Assembly: GCA_030064845.1 (NCBI GenBank)
Contig: JASJEC010000066.1
Location: forward strand, 1-40,712
Origin: Kiloniellales bacterium
Lineage (GTDB): Bacteria > Pseudomonadota > Alphaproteobacteria > Kiloniellales > JAKSDN01
Direction: 5' to 3'
DNA length: 40,712 nucleotides
Shown here: in pieces, positions 14,697 to 24,113 of the stretch
Numbering within the stretch: position 1 is the stretch's first letter
How the letters are laid out: each line of letters starts with the position of its first letter
Translations under genes and position numbers: made by a program
Notes under the pieces: generated by a model
Databases searched by the model: none
The model's input: only the letters and a program-made list of their open reading frames with translations
Told to the model about the DNA's origin: nothing

Positions 14697-16859
14697 GTGC
14701 TGTCCCGCCGCGCCAAGGAAGCGATCAAGACGGGGCTCGCCATGACGATCGCCTTCGGCATCGCCTTGGCGATGGACTGGGAGAAGCCCTATTGGTCGGG
14801 CTTCGCCGTTGCGATGATCAGCCTGGCGACGGTCGGCCAGTCGCTCAACAAGGGCGCCATGCGGATGCTGGGCACCCTCGTGGCCGCGGTGGTCGCCCTC
14901 GGCTTCCTGGCGCTTTTCCCGCAGCAGCGCTGGCTCATGATGGGCGCGCTCTCAGCCTATCTCGGGCTCTGCACCTACATGATCGCCGGTAACTCGCGCG
15001 TCTACTTCTGGTTTGTCAGCGCCTTCGTCTGCGTGGTCATCATCGTCAGCAGCGGACCCACCTCTCAGAGCGCTTTTCAGATCGCCATCGAGCGCACCCA
15101 GGAGACGGGCCTGGGGATCCTGGTGTACTCGCTGATCGCGGCCTTCCTCTGGCCGCAAAGCAGCCGAGCAGATCTGGAGGCCGCGGGGCGCGAGCTGATC
15201 GCCGTCCAGCATCGGCTGTTCCGGGCCTATTACGATCTTGTGCGCGGCCGGGGCAGCGCCGAAACGACCCACGCCGAGCGCATGCAGGAGGTCCGGCTGG
15301 CCGGACAGCTGGCCCAGGCGCTGGCTGCCGCCGAGACGGACAGCTACTCGGTCTGGGAGGTACGCCACCACTGGCGCCGATTCCGCGACGACACCACCGC
15401 GCTTGGCGAGGCCCTGGAGCACTGGCGGGAGAGCTTCCGCGAGGTCCGGGAGCTCGACGTGGCGAAGCTCCTGCCCACCGCCAGTGCGTTCTGCGACGAG
15501 CTGGACAAGCGTTTTTCGGCGATCGCCGCGATCCAGGCGGGCGAGCAGCCCGGCCATGAGCCCCGGGACGTTCCCCTGGAGGTCGATCCAGACGCGCTGT
15601 CGGGGCTTTCGCATTTCCAGCTGGCGGCCTTGACGGAAACCAGGACCCAGCTCGCGCGTCTCGAGGCCTTCACCCGGGGACTGTTCGAGACGATCAGGGC
15701 CATCGAGAGCTCCGATGTCGTAACCAGAGCGCCGCGGCCTGCGCGGGAAGCCGGCGGCCTGGTAATCGATCCGGACCGCGTCACGGCCGTGCTCCGGGTC
15801 GTCGCGACCCAGTGGGTCGCGTTCCTAATCTGGGTCTACGTCGATCCGCCCGGCCACTCGGCTTTCGTGGAGCAGGTGATCATCTACGCACTCGTTTTCG
15901 TCATGCTCCGACAGGTGTCCCCGACGATGATGTTACTGCCATTTATGCTTGGAACAGCCTTTACGGGATTCCTCTATGTCTTGGTCATGCCGCAGCTTTC
16001 GGGCTACACGGAGCTCGGCCTGATGATCTTCAGCGTGACAGCCGGCATCTACTATCTCTTCTCGGAGCCGCGCCAGGCCTTGGCCAAGATTGGGGCGATC
16101 GTTCCCTTCGTCGTGCTTATCTCGGTTCACAACCAACAGACCTACAGCTTCGCGTCCTACGCCAACTCTGCGGCCATGATCATGCTGTCGATTGTTCTGA
16201 ATATCATCATGGCCTATGTCCCCTTCTCGCCGCGGCCCGAGAAGGTGTTCCTGCGCCTGTTCGGCCGGTTCTTTCGCCAGGTCGATTTCCTTCTGGCGCA
16301 AATCGCCATCGACTGGGAAAAGACGGCGGGAGCGTCGGGCCGTCTCAAGGCCACGCTATACAAGAACGATCTCATTGAGCTGTCGCGCAAGCTGGCGGCC
16401 CATGCCAAGCAGATCGACAGCCGCAGTTTTCCCGACAATCCGCCGGAGAAGGTGCAGGCGCTGGTCGACAGTATCGGCGCCGTCGCTTTTCGCGTGAAGG
16501 AACTTCTCGACGCGCGCAAGGCGCCGCAGGCCGAGTTCGCGGTCCGGGAACTGCTGGACGACCTCAGGGCCTGGCGCCTCGCGATCAAGGAGCAGATCCA
16601 CCTCTGGGTCGAGGATCCCGAAGCCGCGGCCCGTCAGGCCACCGACTTGCAGGCGCGCCTGAACCAGCGCCTGGAGAAACTGGAAGCGCGGATCGAGAAG
16701 ACCTTTCAAAAGGCCGGTGAAGGGGACCTCACAGCCGAGGACCACGAGCATCTCTACCGGCTGCTCGGCAGCTTCCGCGGCCTATCCGAGGCGGGGCTGA
16801 ACTTCGTCGGGATCGCCAGGGGCATCAATTGGGGCCAATGGCGCGAGGCACGGTTCTAG
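14697..16859 (+). CDS. FUSC-family (AaeB/PET-type) efflux transporter
   Basis: This 720-residue protein has two membrane blocks. About five TMs lie at residues 10-155 (GLAMTIAFGIALAMDWEKPYW, then SGFAVAMISLATVGQSLNKG), and a second block lies at about 375-510. Each is followed by a large helical cytoplasmic domain. This is the layout of fusaric-acid-resistance/aromatic-acid exporters such as AaeB. The start is a GTG at 14697 in the only sensible reading of the N-terminus, with GAGGG/AGG upstream. The DUF1656 protein and HlyD adaptor that follow complete the usual FUSC efflux set. The substrate is probably an aromatic or hydrophobic weak acid, from family knowledge. Confidence 0.92.
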   Translation: MLSRRAKEAIKTGLAMTIAFGIALAMDWEKPYWSGFAVAMISLATVGQSLNKGAMRMLGTLVAAVVALGFLALFPQQRWLMMGALSAYLGLCTYMIAGNSRVYFWFVSAFVCVVIIVSSGPTSQSAFQIAIERTQETGLGILVYSLIAAFLWPQSSRADLEAAGRELIAVQHRLFRAYYDLVRGRGSAETTHAERMQEVRLAGQLAQALAAAETDSYSVWEVRHHWRRFRDDTTALGEALEHWRESFREVRELDVAKLLPTASAFCDELDKRFSAIAAIQAGEQPGHEPRDVPLEVDPDALSGLSHFQLAALTETRTQLARLEAFTRGLFETIRAIESSDVVTRAPRPAREAGGLVIDPDRVTAVLRVVATQWVAFLIWVYVDPPGHSAFVEQVIIYALVFVMLRQVSPTMMLLPFMLGTAFTGFLYVLVMPQLSGYTELGLMIFSVTAGIYYLFSEPRQALAKIGAIVPFVVLISVHNQQTYSFASYANSAAMIMLSIVLNIIMAYVPFSPRPEKVFLRLFGRFFRQVDFLLAQIAIDWEKTAGASGRLKATLYKNDLIELSRKLAAHAKQIDSRSFPDNPPEKVQALVDSIGAVAFRVKELLDARKAPQAEFAVRELLDDLRAWRLAIKEQIHLWVEDPEAAARQATDLQARLNQRLEKLEARIEKTFQKAGEGDLTAEDHEHLYRLLGSFRGLSEAGLNFVGIARGINWGQWREARF

Positions 16860-16901
16860 TGTTATGAGAGTGGTTGCGACGGGGTGCGAGGGAGGCAGTT
16901 T

Positions 16902-17114
16902 GTGGGCTTGATACCGAGCGAGGTGGAAATCCTCGGCGTCTACTTTCCGCCGCTGCTGCTCGCCAGCATCCTCGGGTCCTTCGCCGCCGCCGCCACGGCC
17001 TACGGCCTGAACCGCTATCGTTTGTCCCGCTTCTTCTACTATCCTCCCCTGGTCTTCCTGGCCTTGGCGGTGATCTACTCGGGACTGATCGGGACCCTTC
17101 TCATTCCGGCGTGA
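16902..17114 (+). CDS. DUF1656 small membrane protein (AaeX-like)
   Basis: This 70-residue protein has an N-terminal IPSEVEILGVYFPPLLLASI, a second TM and the end FFYYPPLVFLALAVIYSGLI, matching DUF1656 proteins that accompany FUSC efflux pumps. I chose the GTG at 16902 because GGGAGG sits seven bases upstream; a GTG at 16884 would add six residues. It begins 42 bp after the FUSC stop, and the adaptor gene starts five bases after its own stop. Confidence 0.9.
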   Translation: MGLIPSEVEILGVYFPPLLLASILGSFAAAATAYGLNRYRLSRFFYYPPLVFLALAVIYSGLIGTLLIPA

Positions 17115-17119
17115 GCGCG

Positions 17120-18256
17120 ATGAAAACAGCCTACAAAATGCTGATAAGCGGCGCGGTGGTCCTGCTCGCCTTAGCTGTCGTCGGCTACAAGTACTGGGAC
17201 TATGTCGTCAATCCCTGGACCCGCAACGGTCAGGTGCGGGCCCAGGTCATCCAGATCACGCCGCGCGTCTCCGGACCGATCGACAAGCTGCCGATCGACG
17301 ACAACCAGTTCGTCAAGACCGACGACCTGCTGTTCGAGATCGATCCGCGCACCTTCGAGGCCGATCTGGCGCTGGCGAGGGCCAAGCTCGACAAGACGCG
17401 GGACGACCTAGTGGCCCTGGCCAAGAGCGTCGAGGCGGCCGAGGCGACGGTCGACCAGTACGACGCGCTGATCAAGGCGTCCTCGGCGACGATCCGGCAG
17501 ACCGAGGCCGAGGTCGAACGCACCGAGCTCGATGTCGAGCGCGCGCGCATCCTGCTGCAGAAGGGCAACGTTACGAAACGCCGCTACGACGAAGCGCTGG
17601 CGGACTTTAAGTCCGCCGTCGGCGCGCGGGACAACGCTATAGAGGTGGTCAACCAGTCGCGCGCCCAGAAGCTCCAGGCCGAGGCCGATCTGGCCCAGGC
17701 GAAGGCCGACCTCGGGGCGCCGGGCGAGGAGAACGCCCGGCTCAGGGCCGCCAAGGCGGAGGTCCGGACCGCCGAACTGAACCTCGAGTTCACCCAGGTG
17801 CGCTCGCCGGTCGACGGCTACGTCACCAACCTGGAGCTGCGGCTCGGCGACCAGGCGGTTATGAACCAGCCCGCCCTGGCGCTGGTCGACGTCAACAGCT
17901 ACTGGATCCACGGCTTCTTCAAGGAGAGCGCGATCGCGAATATCGTCGAGGGCGACCGCGCGGTCGTCACGCTGATGAGCTATCCCGACAAGCCGATCGA
18001 GGGCCGCGTGCACAGCCTCGGCTGGGGCATCGCCCAGGACGACGGCAGCCCCGGGTACGAGCTGCTGCCGAGCATCAGCCCGACCTTCGAGTGGATCCGC
18101 TTGGCCCAGCGGGTTCCGGTGCGCATCGTCGTAAACTCCCTGCCCGAAGGGGTCGCGCTGCGGGTCGGGACCACGGCCTCGGTCCTGGTGATGACCGGGA
18201 CGGCCGGAACCGAGAGCGGGGAACCGGTTCCGCCGGCGCCCAAGCTGCTGCAGTGA
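17120..18256 (+). CDS. HlyD/EmrA-family periplasmic adaptor subunit
   Basis: This 378-residue membrane-fusion protein has one N-terminal TM (about 7-25). The lipoyl-like half RAQVIQITPRVSGPIDKLPI (40-59) with VKTDDLLFEIDP comes next, then a long alpha-hairpin/coiled coil at about 80-215. The second half-motif VRSPVDGYVTNLELRLGDQA and a beta-barrel domain follow. It bridges the FUSC inner-membrane pump to an outer-membrane channel that is not encoded here. The order FUSC > DUF1656 > HlyD with five-base spacing marks an operon. The frame is open far upstream, but the ATG at 17120 directly precedes the conserved TM. Confidence 0.93.
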   Translation: MKTAYKMLISGAVVLLALAVVGYKYWDYVVNPWTRNGQVRAQVIQITPRVSGPIDKLPIDDNQFVKTDDLLFEIDPRTFEADLALARAKLDKTRDDLVALAKSVEAAEATVDQYDALIKASSATIRQTEAEVERTELDVERARILLQKGNVTKRRYDEALADFKSAVGARDNAIEVVNQSRAQKLQAEADLAQAKADLGAPGEENARLRAAKAEVRTAELNLEFTQVRSPVDGYVTNLELRLGDQAVMNQPALALVDVNSYWIHGFFKESAIANIVEGDRAVVTLMSYPDKPIEGRVHSLGWGIAQDDGSPGYELLPSISPTFEWIRLAQRVPVRIVVNSLPEGVALRVGTTASVLVMTGTAGTESGEPVPPAPKLLQ

Positions 18257-18304
18257 CGAGAGGCGCTGGACGTCGGCAACAAATCAACGGGAGCGACCGA
18301 CGCC

Positions 18305-18664
18305 ATGCGGGACTTCATCTTCTTCGCCGGTCATTTCTTTTCGCACCTGCACTTCGTGCGCGGCGTGTTCTTGACCTTGCTGCTGTTTCTCCTGGCCCTT
18401 GCGCTGATCATTTCCCTGATTGACGACATTTCTCTGGCCGACGCTCTCTACCTCGTTTTCATCACGGCCTTGACGGTCGGTTACGGCGACTTGACGCCCG
18501 GTTCGGGAGCCACCCGGATTGCTTGTGTCTTGGCCGGTTTCGTTGGCGTCATCTTTGTCGGGCTGGTTGTTGCGGCCTCGACACGTGCGTTGCGGGAGGC
18601 CTACGAGGAAAAGAAGGCTTTCCTCGAACGGGAGCGGCAAAAGACCGGAAGATCCGACACCTGA
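18305..18664 (+). CDS. Two-TM potassium-channel-like (Ion_trans_2) protein
   Basis: This 119-residue protein has a first TM at about 20-40, a pore helix and the K+ selectivity filter TVGYGD (57-62, in ITALTVGYGDLTPGSG). A second TM lies at about 70-95, and the C-terminus is a charged helix. It lacks any cytoplasmic RCK or ligand domain, so it would form a minimal tetrameric channel. GGGAG lies about 11 bases before the ATG. It follows the adaptor gene by 48 bp on the same strand and may be read through from the efflux operon; a functional link is not evident. Confidence 0.88.
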   Translation: MRDFIFFAGHFFSHLHFVRGVFLTLLLFLLALALIISLIDDISLADALYLVFITALTVGYGDLTPGSGATRIACVLAGFVGVIFVGLVVAASTRALREAYEEKKAFLERERQKTGRSDT

Positions 18665-18683
18665 CCCGCCTGCCGGCCCGGAG

Positions 18684-20744
18684 TCAGGGCCGGAAGTCCG
18701 CGCCGAGAAAGCCCGCGCCCGGGATCTCGATGTCGAACAGGCTGCCGTCGGCGCGAAGGGCGCCGATCGGCGGGCCGGCACCTTCGCAATCCGCGATCAC
18801 GGCGCCGTCCTCGATCCTTGGCCGGCAGCCCGCGACGGCCTGGTCCAGCCTCAGGTCGCCTCCCTGTTCCGAGGCGAAGAGCTCGGGATTCACGGCGAGC
18901 GCGCAAGCCCCCGTCCCGTAGGGAAACCCCGCGAAGGGCCGGTTCACGGCGTCGCGGCAGAAACGGTGGGCCACGTCGCGCGTCTCCAGAGCGCGCTCGT
19001 CCGGCTCGGCCGGGCCGGGCCGGGTCGTGAAGCAGTCGGCGACCAGGGCGCCGCCGTCGGCGGTCCAGAACTGCCGCATGGCGACCCGGCCCCGGGTGCG
19101 CTTGTTGCCGGCTTCGCAATATTGCACCGGAGCCGGGATCTGCCGGCAATGCCAGGGGCCTTCGAGCCCGCAGCCGCTGAAGGCGATGGCGTTGTTGAAG
19201 TGCGACAGCGGCGAGGCGTGCTTCGAGGAGAACAGCGGCGAGCGCGTGCGCCAGGAGTTGTTGAAGATCGAGATCCGGCCGAAGTAGGCGAAGCCGGTCT
19301 TGCGCTTGTCTCCGGTCTTCAGGATCACCCCGCGATAGTGGCCCCGGCAGGCGACCGAGGTCGGATCGTAGCTGGTGTCGACCAGCAGGTAGCGCGCTCG
19401 GTCGCCGGCCAGCCCATGGAACCGCGGCGAGAGCGACCAGTCGATGTCCTCGCGGCAGTCCTGGCCGGGGATCTGGTCCGGATCGTACCAGCCGAGGTTG
19501 CCGAACACGTAGAGCGAGCCACCCAGAACGCCGTCCGTGCTGATCCAGGCGTGGATGTTCTCAAAGCGATTGTGCTTGACCACCCAGCCGTCGGCCCGGG
19601 TTTCGGGCTCCACGGCATTGTCGCGTAGGAATCGGAAACGGTTACCGCGAACTTCCACGTTGCGGCCGGTCCCTTGCACCTCTGAGACGATGCGTATGCC
19701 GTTGTAGGCCCGCTCGATCAGATTGTTCGCGATCAGAACGTTGCCGGCGATGTTGTAGGCGCCGAAAAGGGCGCCGTTGAGCGGGCGCCAGAGGTGGTGG
19801 TGGGTCACACCCCAAGGCACGTCGTCCCAGACGTCGACCGGGCAGGAGAGATCGCGGTGCGGGGCCGCGCAGTCCGTCTCCGGCCGGTAGGCGCCGGGGC
19901 TCTGGATCCAATGGGAATCGAGAACGCGGTAAGTGTGTGCGCCCGGTTCCATGCCACTGGTCGCGACCGCGAGCATGCCGAAGGTCGAGCCGTGGATCCG
20001 GGCATCGGCCAGCGTGATGTCCCGCGAGTTGACCGCCTTGACCGCCGTAATCCAGCAGTCCTCGAAGGCGAGATCGCGCAGCACCAGGCCGCGCACGTTG
20101 GCCATTCGGATGCAGTAGCTGCGCGGCCCGCGTTCGGTCACGCCCTCCAGGCTGTCGTCCCCCTGGCGGAGCGCACGGGTGATCTGCGCGTCCTCGACCA
20201 GCGCCAGGCTGGTCATCTCGTAGCGCCGGTCGAAGGCGGCGGCGGGCTCCTCGCCGCCGTCTAGGGGCAGGCCTGCCCGGCAAGCCTCGGCATCGAGCAC
20301 CCGGTCCGGATCGCAGACGGTGTCGATCAGGTCCAGACCCTTGAACCAGACGAGGTGCCTGCCCTCGCCGCCGCGCTGACCGCGGATCGTCAGCGGCGAA
20401 TCCCGGCGCCGGATCAGGTTGCCGAGAGGCAGGACGACCTCCCGCTTGGTGCCGACACGATAAAGGGTCTTCTGAAATGGCCGGCTGGTGAGCAGGACAA
20501 CGTCGTCGATGCGGCCCTCCAGCAGGCCCGGGATCGCGCGCAAGTCGCTGGTCAGCGCATCGGCGCATACGCGGTGCGCGCCAAGGTAGCCGGCGTAGCC
20601 CGCCCCGGGGCCGGTGCCGCAGAGCGCTTCGTCACGCTCGAAGGGCGGTTCAGCCAGTCCGTAGGCGAGATGAAGGGTTTCGCTGGCCGTGGCCGGAAGA
20701 GTTGCGCAGACGGTCAGGAACAAGGTGAAAGCAGCGCGAAGCAT
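18684..20744 (-). CDS. Secreted right-handed beta-helix-like protein
   Basis: This 686-residue protein starts MLRAAFTLFLTVCATLPATA, a clear signal peptide. The middle (about 220-430) is rich in parallel beta-helix-type rungs such as VRGLVLRDLAFEDCWITAV, NSRDITLADARIHGSTFGML, NVLIANNLIERAYNGIRIVS and NVEVRGNRFRFLRDNAVEPE, a pattern shared with pectate-lyase-like folds. Many cysteines suggest disulfides outside the cytoplasm. The catalytic activity is unknown; a polysaccharide-related role is inferred only from fold. AGAGGA five bases upstream supports the ATG at 20744 over the one at 20783. It diverges from the gene at 20841, sharing a 96-bp intergenic region. Confidence 0.78.
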   Translation of the reverse strand: MLRAAFTLFLTVCATLPATASETLHLAYGLAEPPFERDEALCGTGPGAGYAGYLGAHRVCADALTSDLRAIPGLLEGRIDDVVLLTSRPFQKTLYRVGTKREVVLPLGNLIRRRDSPLTIRGQRGGEGRHLVWFKGLDLIDTVCDPDRVLDAEACRAGLPLDGGEEPAAAFDRRYEMTSLALVEDAQITRALRQGDDSLEGVTERGPRSYCIRMANVRGLVLRDLAFEDCWITAVKAVNSRDITLADARIHGSTFGMLAVATSGMEPGAHTYRVLDSHWIQSPGAYRPETDCAAPHRDLSCPVDVWDDVPWGVTHHHLWRPLNGALFGAYNIAGNVLIANNLIERAYNGIRIVSEVQGTGRNVEVRGNRFRFLRDNAVEPETRADGWVVKHNRFENIHAWISTDGVLGGSLYVFGNLGWYDPDQIPGQDCREDIDWSLSPRFHGLAGDRARYLLVDTSYDPTSVACRGHYRGVILKTGDKRKTGFAYFGRISIFNNSWRTRSPLFSSKHASPLSHFNNAIAFSGCGLEGPWHCRQIPAPVQYCEAGNKRTRGRVAMRQFWTADGGALVADCFTTRPGPAEPDERALETRDVAHRFCRDAVNRPFAGFPYGTGACALAVNPELFASEQGGDLRLDQAVAGCRPRIEDGAVIADCEGAGPPIGALRADGSLFDIEIPGAGFLGADFRP

Positions 20745-20840
20745 GTTTTTCCTCTGAGGTCCGCCAAGCTTAACGGTCCGCACACATTCTCACACCGCCG
20801 AAAACACGGTAGTCTTCGGAAATCAAGACGGAGGCGTGCG

Positions 20841-22151
20841 GTGCCCTTTCGATTGAACGGTCGAGAACAGAACTCGTTGAAGTGCAGCTTGGCAAGACTT
20901 CTCGCTGCTTTAGCGGCGCTTGCCGCTCTCCTCACGCTACCGGCAACAGCGAGCGCACAACTCGAGCTGCGGGCCAACTTCGTCGAGAGCTACTTCCCGG
21001 ATTTTCCAGTGAAGCGGAAGATGAACCAGCGCTACCGGCCGCGGCTCAACGACCTGCACGAGGTCATTCATGAGCGCATGGAGGCCGGCGAGAACCTGAC
21101 CTGCTCGGCACAGATCTTCGAGGAGGCCCACTGGCTAGTGAACTACACCGACCGCGCCGAGGACATCGAGCGGCGCATCGCGGACCTCGAGAAGAGCCTG
21201 GAGCCCGGCGGCCGGGCGGCGGCCCCTATCCAGGATCCCGCGGACGGCTCCTTCAGCCCCTGTTCGGAGAGCTGGATCTGGCGCTTTCACAACAGCGTCG
21301 ATCCTCTGAAGGAACTGGCGCAGCTCGGGGAACAGCCCGAGTTCCCGCTCAAGTTCTGGGAGAAGGTGGATACGCCCGAGGAAATCGAGGCGCTGATGCG
21401 CGATCTCCTGATATCCGACGCAAGGAGCGACCACAACAAGCGCAAGGAACTCAATCTCGCGATCACTGCGTTGGGACAGCTACTCTGGCTCGACTACACC
21501 GTCAGCGTCTTTCCCGATCACCTCGATCGCGACCTGCTTGCGAACACGCTGACGAGGTTCGTCGACGAAGAATGGCAAGATCTGGAGACGGGCTATTGGG
21601 GTGCCTGGTATCGCGACGAGGGCGAGATCAAGAAGACCAACGACCTCAGCATCACGTTCCACATCATCTCCTATCGCGGCGGTCAGGTCGGTCTTCTGGA
21701 GCAGATCGGTAACACCACCTTCGCCATCCGCACCATCAAGTACCCCTACGGCTGGTCAACGGGCGGCACCCAGAACAACCACCATGCCTACGACGTGGCA
21801 CGCATTATCAACCTGACCTGGGATCATTTGGACGGGATCGCGCGCGCCTACGCCGGTACGTCCATGTTCCTCATGATGGCGCGTTCACTCGGCCTGTCTA
21901 TCGACGGGAACGGGCGTTTCGATCCTAGGCCCTACACGACCGTGGCGGAGGCCTACTACTTCGGCATCTCCTTCTTCGAGGAATTGGGCTATTTCGGGAA
22001 CGAGACCCCGCGCGATCAGACTATCGTCATCAGCGACAGCGACGTCTTGCTCCGGAGAATCGAGGAGCATCTTCTCGCGCTCGATCAGTCGGATCCCTGG
22101 GTGGCGGCCTCCAAGCGAAAGCTTGCACGCATCAAGGAAATTAAGGAGTGA
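20841..22151 (+). CDS. Exported protein of unknown function
   Basis: This 436-residue protein has a GTG start at 20841, placed by GGAGG six bases upstream. The signal peptide has an extended n-region, then LARLLAALAALAALLTLPAT and cleavage near ASAQ. The mature protein is helix-rich, with many Trp, Tyr and His; notable are GGTQNNHHAYDVARIINLTW and GRFDPRPYTTVAEAYYFGIS. The pattern suggests an alpha/alpha-type or helical-bundle fold, but I recognise no family. It is divergent to the beta-helix protein and may work with it. The small membrane/coiled-coil gene ends seven bases after it on the opposite strand. Confidence 0.75.
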   Translation: MPFRLNGREQNSLKCSLARLLAALAALAALLTLPATASAQLELRANFVESYFPDFPVKRKMNQRYRPRLNDLHEVIHERMEAGENLTCSAQIFEEAHWLVNYTDRAEDIERRIADLEKSLEPGGRAAAPIQDPADGSFSPCSESWIWRFHNSVDPLKELAQLGEQPEFPLKFWEKVDTPEEIEALMRDLLISDARSDHNKRKELNLAITALGQLLWLDYTVSVFPDHLDRDLLANTLTRFVDEEWQDLETGYWGAWYRDEGEIKKTNDLSITFHIISYRGGQVGLLEQIGNTTFAIRTIKYPYGWSTGGTQNNHHAYDVARIINLTWDHLDGIARAYAGTSMFLMMARSLGLSIDGNGRFDPRPYTTVAEAYYFGISFFEELGYFGNETPRDQTIVISDSDVLLRRIEEHLLALDQSDPWVAASKRKLARIKEIKE

Positions 22152-22157
22152 CCGGCG

Positions 22158-22430
22158 TTACTGCTTCGCGGTCGATTGCTCTTCGAGCAAGGTCTCCAGG
22201 TCGTCGACCCGCTGTTGCAGTTCGACCACACTCGCCGCTACCATTTCCGTATCGATCGCGAGCTGGGCAAGTGCGTAGAGCACCTCCTTTTTGAAAGCGG
22301 CTCCGATACCGTCTTCGGCCCAAGGTGCGGACGCTGCGCTCGCTAAAACGAGCCCGAAGACCACGCCGAAGACAAATGTGTGGCCGGCGCGGAAACACCT
22401 CTTCAGGTTCATCGTCAAAAACCCTGTCAT
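22158..22430 (-). CDS. Small protein with TM or signal segment and coiled-coil tail
   Basis: This 90-residue protein begins MTGFLTMNLKRCFRAGHTFV, followed by a hydrophobic stretch FGVVFGLVLASAASAPWAED that could be a signal peptide with an ASA-type cleavage site. The C-terminal half is a leucine-heptad coiled coil (MVAASVVELQQRVDDLETLL). I chose the ATG at 22430, since GGAGG lies eight bases upstream; ATGs at 22436 and 22448 are alternatives. It converges on the exported protein gene with six bases between stops. The function is unknown. Confidence 0.6.
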   Translation of the reverse strand: MTGFLTMNLKRCFRAGHTFVFGVVFGLVLASAASAPWAEDGIGAAFKKEVLYALAQLAIDTEMVAASVVELQQRVDDLETLLEEQSTAKQ

Positions 22431-22733
22431 TCTCATTGCCTCCTGCATTCGGTGCCATTCGCGTCAAATCGATCAACAGGTCCCGGCCTCGCGCCCAACC
22501 CGATCTTGAACGCCAGAGTCCTGACGACCGCACCCGCGAGTCAAGGCCTGCGGCTGATCGACACCTTCTCGGTCGATTCCGCATCACGTTTCCAGGCAAA
22601 GTGTGTAACACTGGTGTCATCAAGCGTCTCGATAATGAACACAAGAACAATGCTGTCCTGAATCGCGAGGCGTGTGCGATCGTCATGATGGGGGGCGAGC
22701 GTTCGATAGATTTGGCTTCTGGGAGGGGGAGGA
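22431..22733. other. Divergent intergenic region upstream of the porin
   Basis: About 300 bp separate the small coiled-coil gene (minus) from the porin gene (plus). I see no gene or clear repeat. The strong GGGGGAGGA before the porin ATG is its ribosome binding site, and promoters for both genes must lie here but cannot be placed confidently. Confidence 0.5.
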
Positions 22734-24113
22734 ATGTCACGAGCGACGAGGCGGCTTAGCGCCCTAATGGCGGGCGTCCTGGTTATCGGCACCTGGATTT
22801 CCACAGCACAGAGTCAAACCGTGTCGGTCGACGCGGCGACGCTGGAGCAGCTGCAGCAGATCATCCAGCAGCAGCAGAAGCAGCTCGAACAGCAGTTCGA
22901 GCAGCTGAAGTCGCAGGCGGGCACGATCAACGCGCTGGAGCAGCGTCTCAACCAGCTTGAAGAGGACTCGCGCGAGACCAAGGCGGCGGCCAAGGAAGCG
23001 AAGGAGACCGCCGAGGAGGCTGTCGTCACGATGCAATCCCCCGCGCCCGGCCGCGAGTCGTCTAGGGTGGTCAGTGCAGACAATCCCGACAAGATCAAGC
23101 TCGCCATCTCGGGTCAGATCAACCGCGCGATCAACGTCGTGGGCGACGGCCGGGATACCGACGCCTACTTCGTCGACAACGACGTCTCGAACTCGCGGGT
23201 TCGCTTCGTCGGCACGGGGAACATCACGCCGGAGACCTTGCTCGGCACGCGCATGGAAATCGCCTTCAGCCCGAACAACTCCTCCGACGTTAGCCAGAGC
23301 GAAGAGAGCCCCGACGACTTCATCGATGTGCGCAAGGTCGAGGCCTTCGCGCGCAACGACAGCTACGGCCAGATCCAGTTCGGTAAAGGGCAGGCGGCCG
23401 CCGACGATACGGCGGAATTCGACCTGTCCCTGGTCGCGGGCCCGATCATGTACTCCGGCGTCGCGGATATCGTCGGCGGCCTCTTCTTCACCGAGAATGA
23501 CGAACTGACTGGCATCAGGGTCGACGACGCCTTCTTCAACTTCGACGGCAAACGTCAGGACCGGGTGCGCTACGACTCTCCGGTGATCGGCCCGGGCCTG
23601 CAGCTCTCGGGCTCGGCGGGCGACAGTCAGCAATACGACGTCGCGTTGACCTGGGGCGGCGACTACGGGGACTGGAGCGGCGTCGAGGTCGGCCCCTTCA
23701 CCACCCTGGGCGCGGTGTCGTTCCAGGATCCTGACGCAGATGACGTCGATTGGCGCGTAGCCGGCTCCTTCTCCGGCCTGCACAACCCGACCGGACTCAG
23801 CCTGACCGTGTCCGGCGGCATGGACTCCTTCGACGAAGGAGACGACCCCTACAACCTCTACGGCAAGATCGGCTGGGATCAGAGCTTCTTCTCGATCGGC
23901 GACACGGGCTTCGGCGTCGATTTCACTTACAGCGAGAACGTTTCAGCCGAGAACGACGAAGGCACTTCCTTCGGCTTCGCCGCCATCCAGCTGCTGGAGG
24001 ACTACGGGACCGAAATCTACGCGCAGTTCCGCGTCTTCGACCTCGACCGGGATGAGAGCCCGGCCGTGAACGAGATCTATGTCGGCACCGTGGGCACGCG
24101 CGTGAAGTTCTGA
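22734..24113 (+). CDS. Outer-membrane porin with N-terminal coiled coil
   Basis: This 459-residue protein has a signal peptide (MSRATRRLSALMAGVLVIG; cleavage near AQSQ). A Gln-rich coiled coil covers about 38-95 (LEQLQQIIQQQQKQLEQQFE, then LNQLEEDSRETKAAAKEAKE), followed by a Porin_4/DcaP-like beta-barrel starting KIKLAISGQINRAINVVGDG. It ends TRVKF, with the C-terminal Phe used by the BAM machinery. DcaP-type porins form trimers, and the N-terminal coiled coil presumably trimerises in the periplasm. GGGGGAGGA directly precedes the ATG. Its TGA overlaps the ATG of a small lipoprotein (TGATG), so the pair is translationally coupled. Confidence 0.92.
   Translation: MSRATRRLSALMAGVLVIGTWISTAQSQTVSVDAATLEQLQQIIQQQQKQLEQQFEQLKSQAGTINALEQRLNQLEEDSRETKAAAKEAKETAEEAVVTMQSPAPGRESSRVVSADNPDKIKLAISGQINRAINVVGDGRDTDAYFVDNDVSNSRVRFVGTGNITPETLLGTRMEIAFSPNNSSDVSQSEESPDDFIDVRKVEAFARNDSYGQIQFGKGQAAADDTAEFDLSLVAGPIMYSGVADIVGGLFFTENDELTGIRVDDAFFNFDGKRQDRVRYDSPVIGPGLQLSGSAGDSQQYDVALTWGGDYGDWSGVEVGPFTTLGAVSFQDPDADDVDWRVAGSFSGLHNPTGLSLTVSGGMDSFDEGDDPYNLYGKIGWDQSFFSIGDTGFGVDFTYSENVSAENDEGTSFGFAAIQLLEDYGTEIYAQFRVFDLDRDESPAVNEIYVGTVGTRVKF

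Noticed and set aside
22607..22625. Possible operator GTGTAACACTGGTGTCA upstream of the porin
   Set aside because: The two halves match at only about half of positions, and no regulator is identifiable.
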